Shown: one piece after another, positions 40,786 to 48,991 of the stretch | How the letters are laid out: every line of letters begins with the position of its first letter | Numbering within the stretch: position 1 is the stretch's first letter | Assembly (NCBI GenBank): GCA_963769905.1 | Contig: CAVYNG010000002.1 | Location: forward strand, 806,001 to 870,000 | DNA: 64,000 bases | Direction: 5' to 3' | Source of the DNA: Bog-756 sp963769905 | GTDB taxonomy: Bacteria > Actinomycetota > Acidimicrobiia > Acidimicrobiales > RAAP-2 | Notes under the pieces: model-generated | Databases searched by the model: none | What the model was told of the DNA's origin: nothing | What the model saw: the letters and a program-made list of their open reading frames with translations, nothing else | Translations under genes and position numbers: made by a program

Positions 40786-43077
40786 GTGCGCGGGATCCTC
40801 CGGACGACCGCGGCGCTCGCCGCGACGATGTGCGCATCCTTGTTGCTCGCCGGCACGGCGGCACCGGCACGAGCCCCTTCTTCACTGGGCGCCCATCTCT
40901 TCACCGACCTGGCCGGGCTGCCGGCGGGTTGGACCGAGACCTGGTCCACCGGCGCGCTCGCAGACGTCGGTGACCCGATCGCACTCTCGTCCCCGATTTC
41001 CGCCGACCTCGGTGGGAAGGCGGCGGTGGTCGTCGGGGACCGACGCGGACTTCTCTACGCCTACGAGCTCGGGGGCAGCGCACCGACGGGGACGCCGGTT
41101 CCCGGCTGGCCGGTGACGGGTGGCAGCGGCCCGATCGACTCGACCCCCTCGGTCACCTCGGCCGGTCCGAATCCGACGGTCGTCGTCGGCTCCGGCAACG
41201 ACGCGGACCCGACGGTCGGCGGCTATCAGGCCTTCGATACGGCGGGGTCGCGTCTCTGGTTCACCGGGGTGCAGAATCCCTCGACCGATACACAGCCATT
41301 CGTGGGCGTGGAAGCGGGAGTGTCGGTCGCTCCGCTCGGGTCCACGGCGCCCGACGTCGTCGCCGGTTCGCTCGGTCAGGTCGGCTACGCCCTGTCGGCG
41401 ACGAACGGCGCGCCGCTCACCGGATGGCCGTTCTTCAATTCGGACAGCACTCACTCGACGGCGGCGACCGCCGACCTCTACGGCACCGGTCGGCGCGAGA
41501 TCGTGGTGGGCGGGGACCAATCGGCGGGAGTGGGCCGCGGCCAGGCGTACCAGAACGGCGGCCATCTCCGGATCCTCAGTGCGACCGGCAACCAGATCTG
41601 CCGGGCAGACACCAATCAGGTCGTCGATTCCTCGCCGGCCGTCGGCGGCTTCCTCGGCGGCGGCGCGACCGGCATCGTGGTCGGAACCGGCTCTTTCTTC
41701 GCCGGCGCGACCGACAGCGACACGCTGAGGACGTACGACACCCGCTGCCACCTCAAGTGGTCGGCGGCTCTCGACGGGAGCACCTACTCGTCGCCGGCCC
41801 TTTCCGACGTCGTCGGCAACGGCTCGCTGCAGGTGGTCGAGGGTACCGACCAAGGTGCCAACCGTTCGGGGTCGGTCTTCGCCCTCGACGCCGAGACCGG
41901 CGGGCTGATCTGGTCGACGAGGAACATCGGACGGGTGATCGGTTCCGTCGTGACGGCCGACCTCGGTCAGGGCTACGACGATGTGATCGCCCCGACCACC
42001 AACGGTGCCGTGGTGCTCGACGGGCGGACCGGCCATACCGTCGCGGTGCTTGCGCCCTTCCTCGGACTCCAGAACTCGCCGCTCGTCACCGACGATCCGA
42101 ACGGGACGATCGGGATCACTCTCGCGGGCTACATGGCCTCGCCCGGCTCGCCGAACGGAGTGGGTGAGATCGACCACTACGAGATCGCGGGCTCGAACGG
42201 TGCGGCCGCGATCGGGGGTGCAGCGTGGCCGATGTTCCACCACGACGCACAGCTGAGCGGGAACGCCGGCGGAACGACCCCGATCGGCTCGGTCCCGGGG
42301 TGTTCGGTGCCCGCCGCCGCGTGGAGCGGCTACGACCTCGCGGCCTCCGACGGCGGCATCTTCACCTTCCCCGCGGGAGGGATGCCCTTCTGCGGGTCGA
42401 CCGGGAGCCTCCGTCTCGACGCCCCAGTGGTCGGGATGGCGATGGCTCCGGCGACCGGCGGTTACTGGGAGGTCGCCTCCGACGGGGGGATCTTCGCCTT
42501 CGGACAGGCCGCTTTCTACGGATCGATGGGGGGCAAACCGCTCAACCAGCCGGTGGTGGCCATGGCCGCGACCCCCGACGGCCGCGGTTACTGGGAGGTC
42601 GCGGCCGACGGGGGGATCTTCGCGTTCGGCGACGCCGCGTATTTCGGCTCGATGGGGAGTCAGCACCTGAACAGCTCGGTCGTCGGGATCTCCTCCTCGA
42701 GCGACGGGCACGGCTACCGGCTGGTCGCCTCGGACGGCGGGATCTTCTGCTTTGGCGACGCGCCGTTCTCCGGCTCGATGGGCGGCACAGTGCTCAATGC
42801 GCCGGTCGTCGGTACCACCAACGACGTCAACACGGGTGGCTACTGGGAGGTCGCCGCGGACGGCGGCGTGTTCTCGTTCGGCGGCGCCCCCTTCTACGGA
42901 TCGACGGGAGGGGGCCTGCTCAACGCGCCGATCGTCGGCCAGGCGGAGACCGCCAACGGCAGCGGGTACCGCTTCACTGCCGCCGACGGCGGTGTCTTCA
43001 GCTACTCCGCGCCGTTCCTCGGTTCGATGGGCTCCACGAGGCTCAACCGTCCAGTCATCGGCATGGCGGGCTACTGA
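40786..43077 (+). CDS. Secreted FG-GAP/propeller protein with six 42-residue C-terminal repeats
   Basis: A 763-residue exported protein. A signal peptide covers residues 1-30 (GILRTTAALAATMCASLLLA). Residues about 40-490 form a beta-propeller-like region of VCBS/PQQ type, with repeated D-G/GTG blades such as VVGSGNDADPTVGGYQAFDT. From about residue 514, six tandem 42-residue repeats follow (GYWEVAADGGIFAFGDAAYF and variants, then GSMGG and LN-PVVGM). The start is GTG 40786 with CGAGGCGA as SD. It probably acts at the cell surface; binding partner unknown. A long hairpin follows the stop. Confidence 0.85.
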   Translation: MRGILRTTAALAATMCASLLLAGTAAPARAPSSLGAHLFTDLAGLPAGWTETWSTGALADVGDPIALSSPISADLGGKAAVVVGDRRGLLYAYELGGSAPTGTPVPGWPVTGGSGPIDSTPSVTSAGPNPTVVVGSGNDADPTVGGYQAFDTAGSRLWFTGVQNPSTDTQPFVGVEAGVSVAPLGSTAPDVVAGSLGQVGYALSATNGAPLTGWPFFNSDSTHSTAATADLYGTGRREIVVGGDQSAGVGRGQAYQNGGHLRILSATGNQICRADTNQVVDSSPAVGGFLGGGATGIVVGTGSFFAGATDSDTLRTYDTRCHLKWSAALDGSTYSSPALSDVVGNGSLQVVEGTDQGANRSGSVFALDAETGGLIWSTRNIGRVIGSVVTADLGQGYDDVIAPTTNGAVVLDGRTGHTVAVLAPFLGLQNSPLVTDDPNGTIGITLAGYMASPGSPNGVGEIDHYEIAGSNGAAAIGGAAWPMFHHDAQLSGNAGGTTPIGSVPGCSVPAAAWSGYDLAASDGGIFTFPAGGMPFCGSTGSLRLDAPVVGMAMAPATGGYWEVASDGGIFAFGQAAFYGSMGGKPLNQPVVAMAATPDGRGYWEVAADGGIFAFGDAAYFGSMGSQHLNSSVVGISSSSDGHGYRLVASDGGIFCFGDAPFSGSMGGTVLNAPVVGTTNDVNTGGYWEVAADGGVFSFGGAPFYGSTGGGLLNAPIVGQAETANGSGYRFTAADGGVFSYSAPFLGSMGSTRLNRPVIGMAGY
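42328..43074 (+). repeat. Six in-frame repeats, about 126 bp each (42 residues)
   Basis: Units start at GY-D/W/R and end before the next GY. Each has the core DGGI/VFxF, then FYGSMG or FxGSTG, then LN-PVVG. Copies two to five are 42 residues, the first is 45 and the last, at the C-terminus, is 37. They probably form one blade or strand pair per repeat. Confidence 0.85.
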
Positions 43078-43084
43078 GCTCCCT

Positions 43085-43124
43085 CACTCGGGCGGCGCCG
43101 GGGGTGCCCCGGGCGAGCCGAGTG
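43085..43124 (+). terminator. Long GC hairpin after the repeat-protein gene
   Basis: CACTCGG (43085-43091) pairs with CCGAGTG (43118-43124), with an inner GGGG-GTG-CCCC stem and a one-base bulge. It lacks a U-tract. Confidence 0.5.
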
Positions 43125-43154
43125 TCGCCCCCATCGTGGCCAGGCGGTACCACC

Positions 43155-43160
43155 TAGACT
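43155..43160 (+). promoter_or_regulatory. -10-like TAGACT, leaderless start at 43167
   Basis: The hexamer ends 6 bases before the GTG of the ParA gene. Confidence 0.5.
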
Positions 43161-43166
43161 CCCGGC

Positions 43167-43952
43167 GTGGGCGAGGTCCTGGCCGTGGCCAACCAGAAAG
43201 GCGGGGTGGCCAAGACCACCACGGTCCACTCCCTCGGTGTGGCTTCGGCCGAGTTCGGCCGCCGCACCCTCGTGATCGACCTCGATCCGCAGGCCTGCCT
43301 CACCTACTCGCTCGGCTTCGACCCCGACCGCCTCGACGGTTCGTTGCACGACGTCTTCGTGCGTCGCGCACCGGTTGCCGAAGTGGCACGACCCGTGCCG
43401 GGCGTCCCAGGGCTCGACGTCTTGCCGGCAACCATCGATCTCGCCGGGTCGGAAGTACATCTGCTCACCCGGACCGGGCGCGAGCACGTGCTCGAGCGGG
43501 CCCTCGAACCGGTCCTCGAGCGATACGACCTCGTCCTCATCGATTGCCCGCCATCCCTCGGCGTGCTCACCATCAACGGACTCACCGCAGCGGATGCCGT
43601 GCTGATCCCGCTGCAGTGCGAGGCGCTTTCACACCGAGGCGTCGGGCAGCTGCTCGAGACGATCGAAGACGTTCGCGCCTTCGCCAACAGTTCGATCCGA
43701 GTGCGCGGCATCGTGGTGACCATGTACGACGATCGGACGCGGCACTCGCGCCACATCATGGACGAGGTGGGGACCCGCTACGGCCTCCCGGTCCTCCAAC
43801 CGCCGGTACGGAAGTCGATTCGCTTTGCGGAGGCGCCTGCTCGCGGGAAGTCGATCATCCAGCACGCTCCGACCTCACAGGGTGCCCTCGCCTATCGCGA
43901 GCTCGCGCGCACGCTTCTCGAGATGGGCGTGCCGGCCGGCACCTTTCGGTAG
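43167..43952 (+). CDS. ParA/Soj-family ATPase
   Basis: A 261-residue MinD/ParA-type ATPase that would form nucleotide-dependent dimers on DNA or membrane. The deviant Walker A is NQKGGVAKTTT (both Lys present), Walker A' VIDLDPQACLT, and Walker B DLVLIDCPPSLGVLT. No parB lies beside it; instead its stop codon overlaps the GTG of a small zinc-ribbon membrane protein. It is therefore probably an orphan ParA that positions something other than the chromosome origin. The start is GTG 43167. Confidence 0.92.
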   Translation: MGEVLAVANQKGGVAKTTTVHSLGVASAEFGRRTLVIDLDPQACLTYSLGFDPDRLDGSLHDVFVRRAPVAEVARPVPGVPGLDVLPATIDLAGSEVHLLTRTGREHVLERALEPVLERYDLVLIDCPPSLGVLTINGLTAADAVLIPLQCEALSHRGVGQLLETIEDVRAFANSSIRVRGIVVTMYDDRTRHSRHIMDEVGTRYGLPVLQPPVRKSIRFAEAPARGKSIIQHAPTSQGALAYRELARTLLEMGVPAGTFR

Positions 43953-44371
43953 TGGCCGAAGGCCCCGACCCCCTCGGGAAGCGGGCGCTCTTCTGGCTGC
44001 CGGTCGAGGCGGAGACGGGGACGCCTGCCGACCTGCCGAACACGACTGGGCAGCGCGCCGAGCACGGAACCGAGCTTCCGCAACGCCATGCCCGGCCCGC
44101 GGGCAAGCGCGCGCTCTACTCGTCGGCGACTCCAGCGGCAGAGGCGGTGCGCTCCACCTCGAGCGCGACCGCTTCCGACCCGGTTCCGCAGAGGGGAATC
44201 TTGACGGTCGCCTGCTCGTCGTGCGGAGCCGTGACCCGGGTCGGCCTCATCGGGTTCCTCGTTCTGCAGTTTCCCTTCGCGGCCTGGTTCCCGAGGCGGC
44301 AGTACGACCGATGGATGACCTGTCCGGCGTGCCGCCAGCGCACCTGGACCAGCGTGACCTGCTCGCGGTGA
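43952..44371 (+). CDS. Unknown zinc-ribbon protein coupled to ParA
   Basis: A 139-residue protein I do not recognise. The N-terminal half carries a duplicated motif, GKRALFWLP (residues about 9-17) and GKRALYSSA (about 51-59), joined by a polar linker. The C-terminal half has CSSCG, a hydrophobic stretch VGLIGFLVLQFPFAAWF (a possible membrane segment), then CPAC, so four Cys could bind zinc around it. GTG 43952 shares its G with the parA stop codon (TAGTG). Coupling suggests it is the partner or cargo of this ParA; that is inference. Confidence 0.7.
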   Translation: MAEGPDPLGKRALFWLPVEAETGTPADLPNTTGQRAEHGTELPQRHARPAGKRALYSSATPAAEAVRSTSSATASDPVPQRGILTVACSSCGAVTRVGLIGFLVLQFPFAAWFPRRQYDRWMTCPACRQRTWTSVTCSR

Positions 44372-44429
44372 CCACGCCCAGCTTCGGGCCGGCCCGCGTC
44401 GGCGGAGGGCCCGGGCCGGAACGCGAGGT

Positions 44430-45197
44430 ATGACCACGCTGCTCGCGTCCTCGGGCAACCAGGCTCCGGGTGGCATCGAGGCCTGGCTGCTCCACTTCCA
44501 CGGGCCGGTCGCGTACGCGATCGTCGGGTTCCTGGCATTCGCCGAAGCCGGGCTGATGGTCGGATTCTTCATCCCCGGCGAGACGGCGGTGGTGATCGGT
44601 GGCGTGCTCGCGGGCCTCCACAGAGTCAACCTCGTGGTCATGATCGTCGTGGTCGTGGTCTGCGCCATCGTGGGGGACTCCTCCGGATTCGAGATCGGCA
44701 GGAAGTCGGGCCCCTGGATCCTCGAACGGCGGCCGCTCCGTGGCAGTTCCGCAGTCCGGCGGACGATCGGCATGCTCGAGCGCTACGGAGGCCCCGCTGT
44801 CTTCATGGGGCGGTTCGTCGCATTCGCGCGGGCGATCATCCCCGGGCTGGCAGGGATGAGCGGCCTCCGGTACCGGACCTTTCTCTTCTACAACGCGTGC
44901 GGGGGCCTGCTGTGGGGTGTGGGCTACACGCTCCTCGGCTACGTGGTCGGCGTTTCGTTCGCCCGAGTGCTCTCGACGGTCGGGCTGTGGTCGCTCGCGG
45001 TGGTCGGGGCGATCGCGCTCGTCGCGATCGCGCTCAAGGTGATCCTCTCCCGCCGTGAGCGTCGGCGAGTCGCGGTGGAATTCGACGACCTCGACGAGCA
45101 GGAGGTGGCCGGTCCGGGCGACCGTACGGAACAGGGTGGCGGGCGGCCCGTTGGCGGCGATCCCAACCGCGACCGGTCGGGCGACGGATCGGCGTGA
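44430..45197 (+). CDS. DedA-family membrane protein
   Basis: A 255-residue member of the DedA/SNARE-associated (VTT) family, now linked to lipid-carrier flipping in several bacteria. The signature segments are FAEAGLMVGFFIPGETAVVIGG and VFMGRFVAFARAIIPGLAGMSGLRYRTFLFYN. The conserved FxGRFxxxxR-xxP motif is intact. There are about five hydrophobic segments and a charged C-terminal tail. It stands after the ParA pair with a 58-base gap. Confidence 0.92.
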   Translation: MTTLLASSGNQAPGGIEAWLLHFHGPVAYAIVGFLAFAEAGLMVGFFIPGETAVVIGGVLAGLHRVNLVVMIVVVVVCAIVGDSSGFEIGRKSGPWILERRPLRGSSAVRRTIGMLERYGGPAVFMGRFVAFARAIIPGLAGMSGLRYRTFLFYNACGGLLWGVGYTLLGYVVGVSFARVLSTVGLWSLAVVGAIALVAIALKVILSRRERRRVAVEFDDLDEQEVAGPGDRTEQGGGRPVGGDPNRDRSGDGSA

Positions 45198-45211
45198 CCT
45201 ACCGGCGGAGA

Positions 45212-46261
45212 TCAGGAGCCGGTCACGAAGAAGCGCGCCGGCTCGCTCCCCTCGCGACGGATCCGGTCACGCAATTCGAGCACCACGCAGTGGGCAAGCG
45301 TCTCGCCGTTCGCCTGGCGCTGCATGAACGGAGCGATCTCGTCCCAGGGGCGCGACCAACGGAGCAGGAGGGTGATCTCCCAGGAGGTCGAACCTGGGTG
45401 GTCGCGCAGCACCTGGACGATCTCCTCGAGCCTCGCCGCATGGTGCGACGCGATCTCCTCGAGCCGGGTCGACAGGTCGGAGAACCGGTATTCGTGTGCA
45501 GGGAGGACCTCCTCGGTTCCGAGGCCGTCCACCTTGCGGAGAGATGCGAGGTAGTCACCGAGCGGGTCCGCGATCTGTTGCGAGTGCACCGAGATGTTGG
45601 GGGTGATGCGCGGTAGCACGTGGTCGCCGGAGATGAGGAGCCGACGCTCGTCGCTGTAGAAGCAGACGTGCCCTGGGGAATGCCCGGGTGTCCAGATGGT
45701 CCGGAGTGGCCAGCCAGGCAGGTCGATCATCTTCTCGTCCTCAAAGAGAACGTCTGGTTCGGCCATTGTCACGAGCGACTTGATGGCCATCGACGAGAGC
45801 GCGAGATCGGGCCGCTTCTCGGGCGGCACACCGGACTCGGCCAGGAGGCGGACCATGGATTCGACCAGTTGATCGGTATCGGTGTAGCGGGCCCTCAGCA
45901 TCACGGCGTCTGCGGGGTGCAGGCCGATCCACGCGCCCGAGGCCTCCCGAACCCGACCGGCGAGGCCGTAGTGGTCCGGGTGGATGTGCGTGACGAGGAC
46001 CGCGCGCACGTCGGAGATGCTGCCTCCCGCCGAACCGAGGCCGTCGCCGAGTGCACGCCACGCGTCGTCGGTGTTCCAGCCTGCGTCGACGAGCGCCACC
46101 CCGCCCCCGTCGAGCTCGAAGGCGTAGACGAGCACGTACCGGAGCGGATTATTCGGGATGGGGACCGGGATCGACCACAGACCACCCCGGACCTCTTCGA
46201 CCGGCGGGAGCACCTCGTTGTCCCACGCTTCCTTTTGGAGTGTGCCGGTGACGAGGACCAC
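45212..46261 (-). CDS. MBL-fold metallo-hydrolase
   Basis: A 349-residue metallo-beta-lactamase-fold hydrolase. The metal motif is THIHPDHYGLAG (HxHxDH), with later His in GHSPGHVCFY and Asp in ISGDHVLPRI, and His in LPAHEYRF. The C-terminal 80 residues form a winged-helix-like tail (LSTRLEEIASHHAARLEEIV). This layout resembles RNase Z/glyoxalase-II-like thioesterases. A longer frame to 46438 exists. GTG 46261 is chosen because a -10-like TACCGT lies exactly 6 bases upstream and the protein then starts VLVTGTLQKEAWDNE. Confidence 0.88.
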   Translation of the reverse strand: MVLVTGTLQKEAWDNEVLPPVEEVRGGLWSIPVPIPNNPLRYVLVYAFELDGGGVALVDAGWNTDDAWRALGDGLGSAGGSISDVRAVLVTHIHPDHYGLAGRVREASGAWIGLHPADAVMLRARYTDTDQLVESMVRLLAESGVPPEKRPDLALSSMAIKSLVTMAEPDVLFEDEKMIDLPGWPLRTIWTPGHSPGHVCFYSDERRLLISGDHVLPRITPNISVHSQQIADPLGDYLASLRKVDGLGTEEVLPAHEYRFSDLSTRLEEIASHHAARLEEIVQVLRDHPGSTSWEITLLLRWSRPWDEIAPFMQRQANGETLAHCVVLELRDRIRREGSEPARFFVTGS

Positions 46262-46267
46262 ATCGGC

Positions 46268-46273
46268 ACGGTA
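46268..46273 (-). promoter_or_regulatory. -10-like TACCGT, leaderless start at 46261
   Basis: On the minus strand the hexamer ends 6 bases before GTG 46261. Confidence 0.5.
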
Positions 46274-46394
46274 CACGGGGCGTTCGAGCGCGCCGCAAAT
46301 CCTTGAACCGCCTCGCAGGAGTGCGTACCATGCTGGCCGATGCGGTCCTCTGCGCAGGGTCGCGGTCCACGGGTTCCGGGTCGGACGGGAGACG

Positions 46395-48179
46395 ATGGTC
46401 GATCGACCGACGGTGGTTCCGGCCATCGTGGTTGACACTGGCGACCCGCCTCGGACGATGCAGAGGGCGGCCCACGAGCGTGTCGGCCGACTGATCGCGT
46501 TCTCTGCTGAGGCCTACGTCGAAGTCGACGCGGCAGGCGTGGTCACCGAGTGGAACCCGCAGGCCGAGCGGGTCCTCGGCTGGCGACGAGACGAAGTTGT
46601 CGGCCGTGGCGTGCACGAGACCGTCCTCCCCGTAGAGCTCGGGGTCTCGCCGTTCGCCGACGTCGGTCGCGACGGCGGAATCGGTGTCGGCGGTGGGGCG
46701 CGGCGGGAGTTCGAGCTCGTGCACAAAGCAGGTCACCGGGTCGTCGCCGAGGCGCGCCTGTTCGCCACCGGGTCGGGACCCGACTGGACCGTCGGGGGAT
46801 TCATCGTCGATCGCGCTGCGCCCGCTGCGGGTGGCGGCGTCGTGCACGACGCGCGAGCGGTCCAGGCACTGCGTCCCGATCTTCAGGATCCGCTGACCGG
46901 CCTTCCGAACCGGGCGCGCTTCGGGGCGAGGCTGAGCGGCGCGGTCGCGGCACTGCCTGGGACACCCGGTGGCGTCGCGGTGGTGCTGCTCGACATCGAC
47001 CGGTTCAAGGTGATCAACGACACGATGGGCCACGACACCGGGGACCTCCTGCTCGCGCTGGTGGCCGAGCGACTGATGCGTGTCGCCGGCGACGCCGAAC
47101 TGATCGCTCGTTTCGGTGGGGACGAGTTCCTCGCGCTCTTCGTCGATCGTGGGGGAACGGCGGCGATGCGTGCCTCGTCCTTCATCGAACGGGCCCGCCG
47201 CAGCCTCGCCGCCCCCTTCGACGTCAACGGCACCGAGATCTTTCTCGCCGCGTCGGTTGGGGTAGCACTCAACACGTTCGGGGTCGACGACGCGGCCACC
47301 CTCCTCTCCAATGCGGAGGCGGCGATGTATCGAGCGAAGCACGGTGGTCGATCGAGCGTGGTGACGTTCGGCGAATCGATGCGCTTCGAGGTTCTCGACC
47401 GGATGAACACCGAGCATGCATTGCACCGGGCGATCGAGCGACGCGAGCTCACTCTGTACTACCAGCCGGTCGTCGAGATCGAAAGGGCGACGACGGTCGG
47501 CCTCGAGGCGCTGATCCGGTGGCGCCAGCCTGGGGCGGGACTCGTTGCGCCCGGCCGCTTCATCCCGGTGGCCGAGGAGAGCGGGATGATCATCCCCATC
47601 GGAGCCTGGGTGCTCGAGGAGGCCTGCCGACAGCTCCGCGACTGGCACGCCTGCGGGTCCAGCCCGCATTTCGGCTCGATGGAGGTCAATCTCTCCGCGC
47701 GTCAGATCGACGACCCGCGCATCGTGCGGACGGTCGAGCAGATCCTCCTCCGGACCGGGCTCCCTCCCGAGCACCTCACCCTCGAGATCACCGAAAGCGC
47801 CCTGATGCGCGACGCAGCCGGGGCGCTCGTCGTACTCCGGGCGTTGAAGGACATTGGCGTGTCGCTCGCCATCGACGACTTCGGCACCGGGTACTCGTCC
47901 CTCAGCTACCTCTCCCGCTTCCCGCTCGACATCGTGAAGGTCGACCGGCTGTTCGTCGAGGAGCTCGGGGTCAGCCATGAAGACGAGGAGATCGTCTCGG
48001 CGGTCATCAAGCTGGCGCACGCCCTGGGCCTCAAGGTGGTGGCCGAGGGCGTCGAGACCGCCGCGCAACTCGAAGTCCTCCGCCGACTCGGGTGCGACCT
48101 TGCACAGGGATTCCTGTTCTCGGAGCCGCTGCCGGCTGCCGCGCTCGCCGCAACCCTCGGTCGAGCCGCGATCGCCTGA
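46395..48179 (+). CDS. PAS-GGDEF-EAL cyclic-di-GMP protein
   Basis: A 594-residue cytoplasmic signalling protein. A PAS domain covers residues about 30-145 (LIAFSAEAYVEVDAAGVVTE). GGDEF follows with DPLTGLPNRARF, DIDRFKVINDTMGH and intact FGGDEFLALF. The EAL domain has GLEALIRW, ITESALMRD, DDFGTGYSSLSYL and KVDRLF. Both catalytic motifs are intact, so cyclase and phosphodiesterase activity are both possible. The RxxD product-inhibition site before GGDEF is absent. GGGAGA precedes ATG 46395 as SD; the longer frame to 46158 overlaps the divergent gene. Confidence 0.95.
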   Translation: MVDRPTVVPAIVVDTGDPPRTMQRAAHERVGRLIAFSAEAYVEVDAAGVVTEWNPQAERVLGWRRDEVVGRGVHETVLPVELGVSPFADVGRDGGIGVGGGARREFELVHKAGHRVVAEARLFATGSGPDWTVGGFIVDRAAPAAGGGVVHDARAVQALRPDLQDPLTGLPNRARFGARLSGAVAALPGTPGGVAVVLLDIDRFKVINDTMGHDTGDLLLALVAERLMRVAGDAELIARFGGDEFLALFVDRGGTAAMRASSFIERARRSLAAPFDVNGTEIFLAASVGVALNTFGVDDAATLLSNAEAAMYRAKHGGRSSVVTFGESMRFEVLDRMNTEHALHRAIERRELTLYYQPVVEIERATTVGLEALIRWRQPGAGLVAPGRFIPVAEESGMIIPIGAWVLEEACRQLRDWHACGSSPHFGSMEVNLSARQIDDPRIVRTVEQILLRTGLPPEHLTLEITESALMRDAAGALVVLRALKDIGVSLAIDDFGTGYSSLSYLSRFPLDIVKVDRLFVEELGVSHEDEEIVSAVIKLAHALGLKVVAEGVETAAQLEVLRRLGCDLAQGFLFSEPLPAAALAATLGRAAIA

Positions 48180-48383
48180 GACCTGCGTCGCCGGAAGTGC
48201 CAGGTGGGGTCGGCATACGGGCTCCCCACCAGGCCGGCGAGCGGGGTCCGGGGCAGATTTCGGACCAGAAGGCGAAGCCGGGCCGATGTCCTCTCTCCGA
48301 GAGTTTGACGGTCACGAGCTTTCCCGGAAAGAAGGTCCAAGGGTCCCGACCGGTGGCGCCGCCTCTCTGGCACCGACCTCGAC

Positions 48384-48809
48384 CTACGGCTCGCGGCGCC
48401 GGCCCGTGACGAACCTCAGGCGGTCGACCTGCTCCTCCCAGTCGCCCGCTCGCCAGAACTCGGTTGCCCCGGGGTCCGAGGCCACGACGATCGCCTGGAG
48501 GCGCGTCGCCCCAAGGCGCGACAGGTGCGCTTCCGCCTCGGCCACGAGTCGGCGGCCAAGTCCGCTCCGACGTCTGTCCGGCGCTACGCACAGCCGGTAG
48601 ACCGATCCCCGCCACCCGTCCCAGGCGGCGATGACCGAACCGACGAGACGACTCTCCGATTCGGCCAGGATGAGCGAGCCGGGAGCGAACTGGATCAGCT
48701 GGGCGAGGCAGAACGAATCGTCGGTCTGCGAGGGTTCGGCGCCCGCATCACGCCAGAGGGCGAGGATCGTCGGGATGTCGGAGACGGTCGCAGACCGGAA
48801 CGTGGGCAT
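48384..48809 (-). CDS. GNAT N-acetyltransferase
   Basis: A 141-residue acetyltransferase with standard GNAT elements: FRSATVSDIPTILALWRDAG at the N-terminus, SVYRLCVAPDRRRSGLGRRLVAEA as motif A (RRSGLG), and FWRAGDWEEQVDRLRFV at the end. The acceptor is unknown. The 204 bases between it and the GGDEF-EAL stop hold no gene that I can see. Confidence 0.88.
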   Translation of the reverse strand: MPTFRSATVSDIPTILALWRDAGAEPSQTDDSFCLAQLIQFAPGSLILAESESRLVGSVIAAWDGWRGSVYRLCVAPDRRRSGLGRRLVAEAEAHLSRLGATRLQAIVVASDPGATEFWRAGDWEEQVDRLRFVTGRRREP

Positions 48810-48828
48810 CGAGAAAGCCTAAGAGGCG

Positions 48829-48902
48829 TCGGGAAGGCGGGATTTGAACCCGCGACCTCCTGCTCCCAAAGCAGGCGCGCTGCCAAGCTGCGCCACTTCC
48901 CG
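48829..48902 (-). tRNA. tRNA-Pro (TGG)
   Basis: A 74-base cloverleaf on the minus strand. The acceptor CGGGAAG/CTTCCCG is perfect, and the anticodon stem CCTGC/GCAGG encloses TTTGGGA, giving anticodon TGG (reads CCA). The T-arm is GCGGG-TTCAAAT-CCCGC. The discriminator is A and no CCA is encoded. Confidence 0.95.
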
Positions 48903-48979
48903 GTGCGGCAGGACCACGCCCTGCTCACGCACAGCGTAGGCCACCGGGCGCAGTCACCCCTGTTGCGGTGGACAACAGA

Positions 48980-48985
48980 TAGCGT
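48980..48985 (+). promoter_or_regulatory. -10-like TAGCGT, leaderless start at 48992
   Basis: The hexamer ends 6 bases before GTG 48992 of the Ppx/GppA gene. Confidence 0.5.
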
Positions 48986-48991
48986 CACGCC

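Noticed and set aside
43167..43952. Chromosomal parAB locus
   Set aside because: No parB, rsmG, oxaA/yidC or parS-like palindrome is adjacent, so this ParA is treated as an orphan.
46149..48068. 639-residue minus-strand frame antisense to the PAS-GGDEF-EAL gene
   Set aside because: It is the complement of an unmistakable GGDEF-EAL gene and shows no domain of its own.
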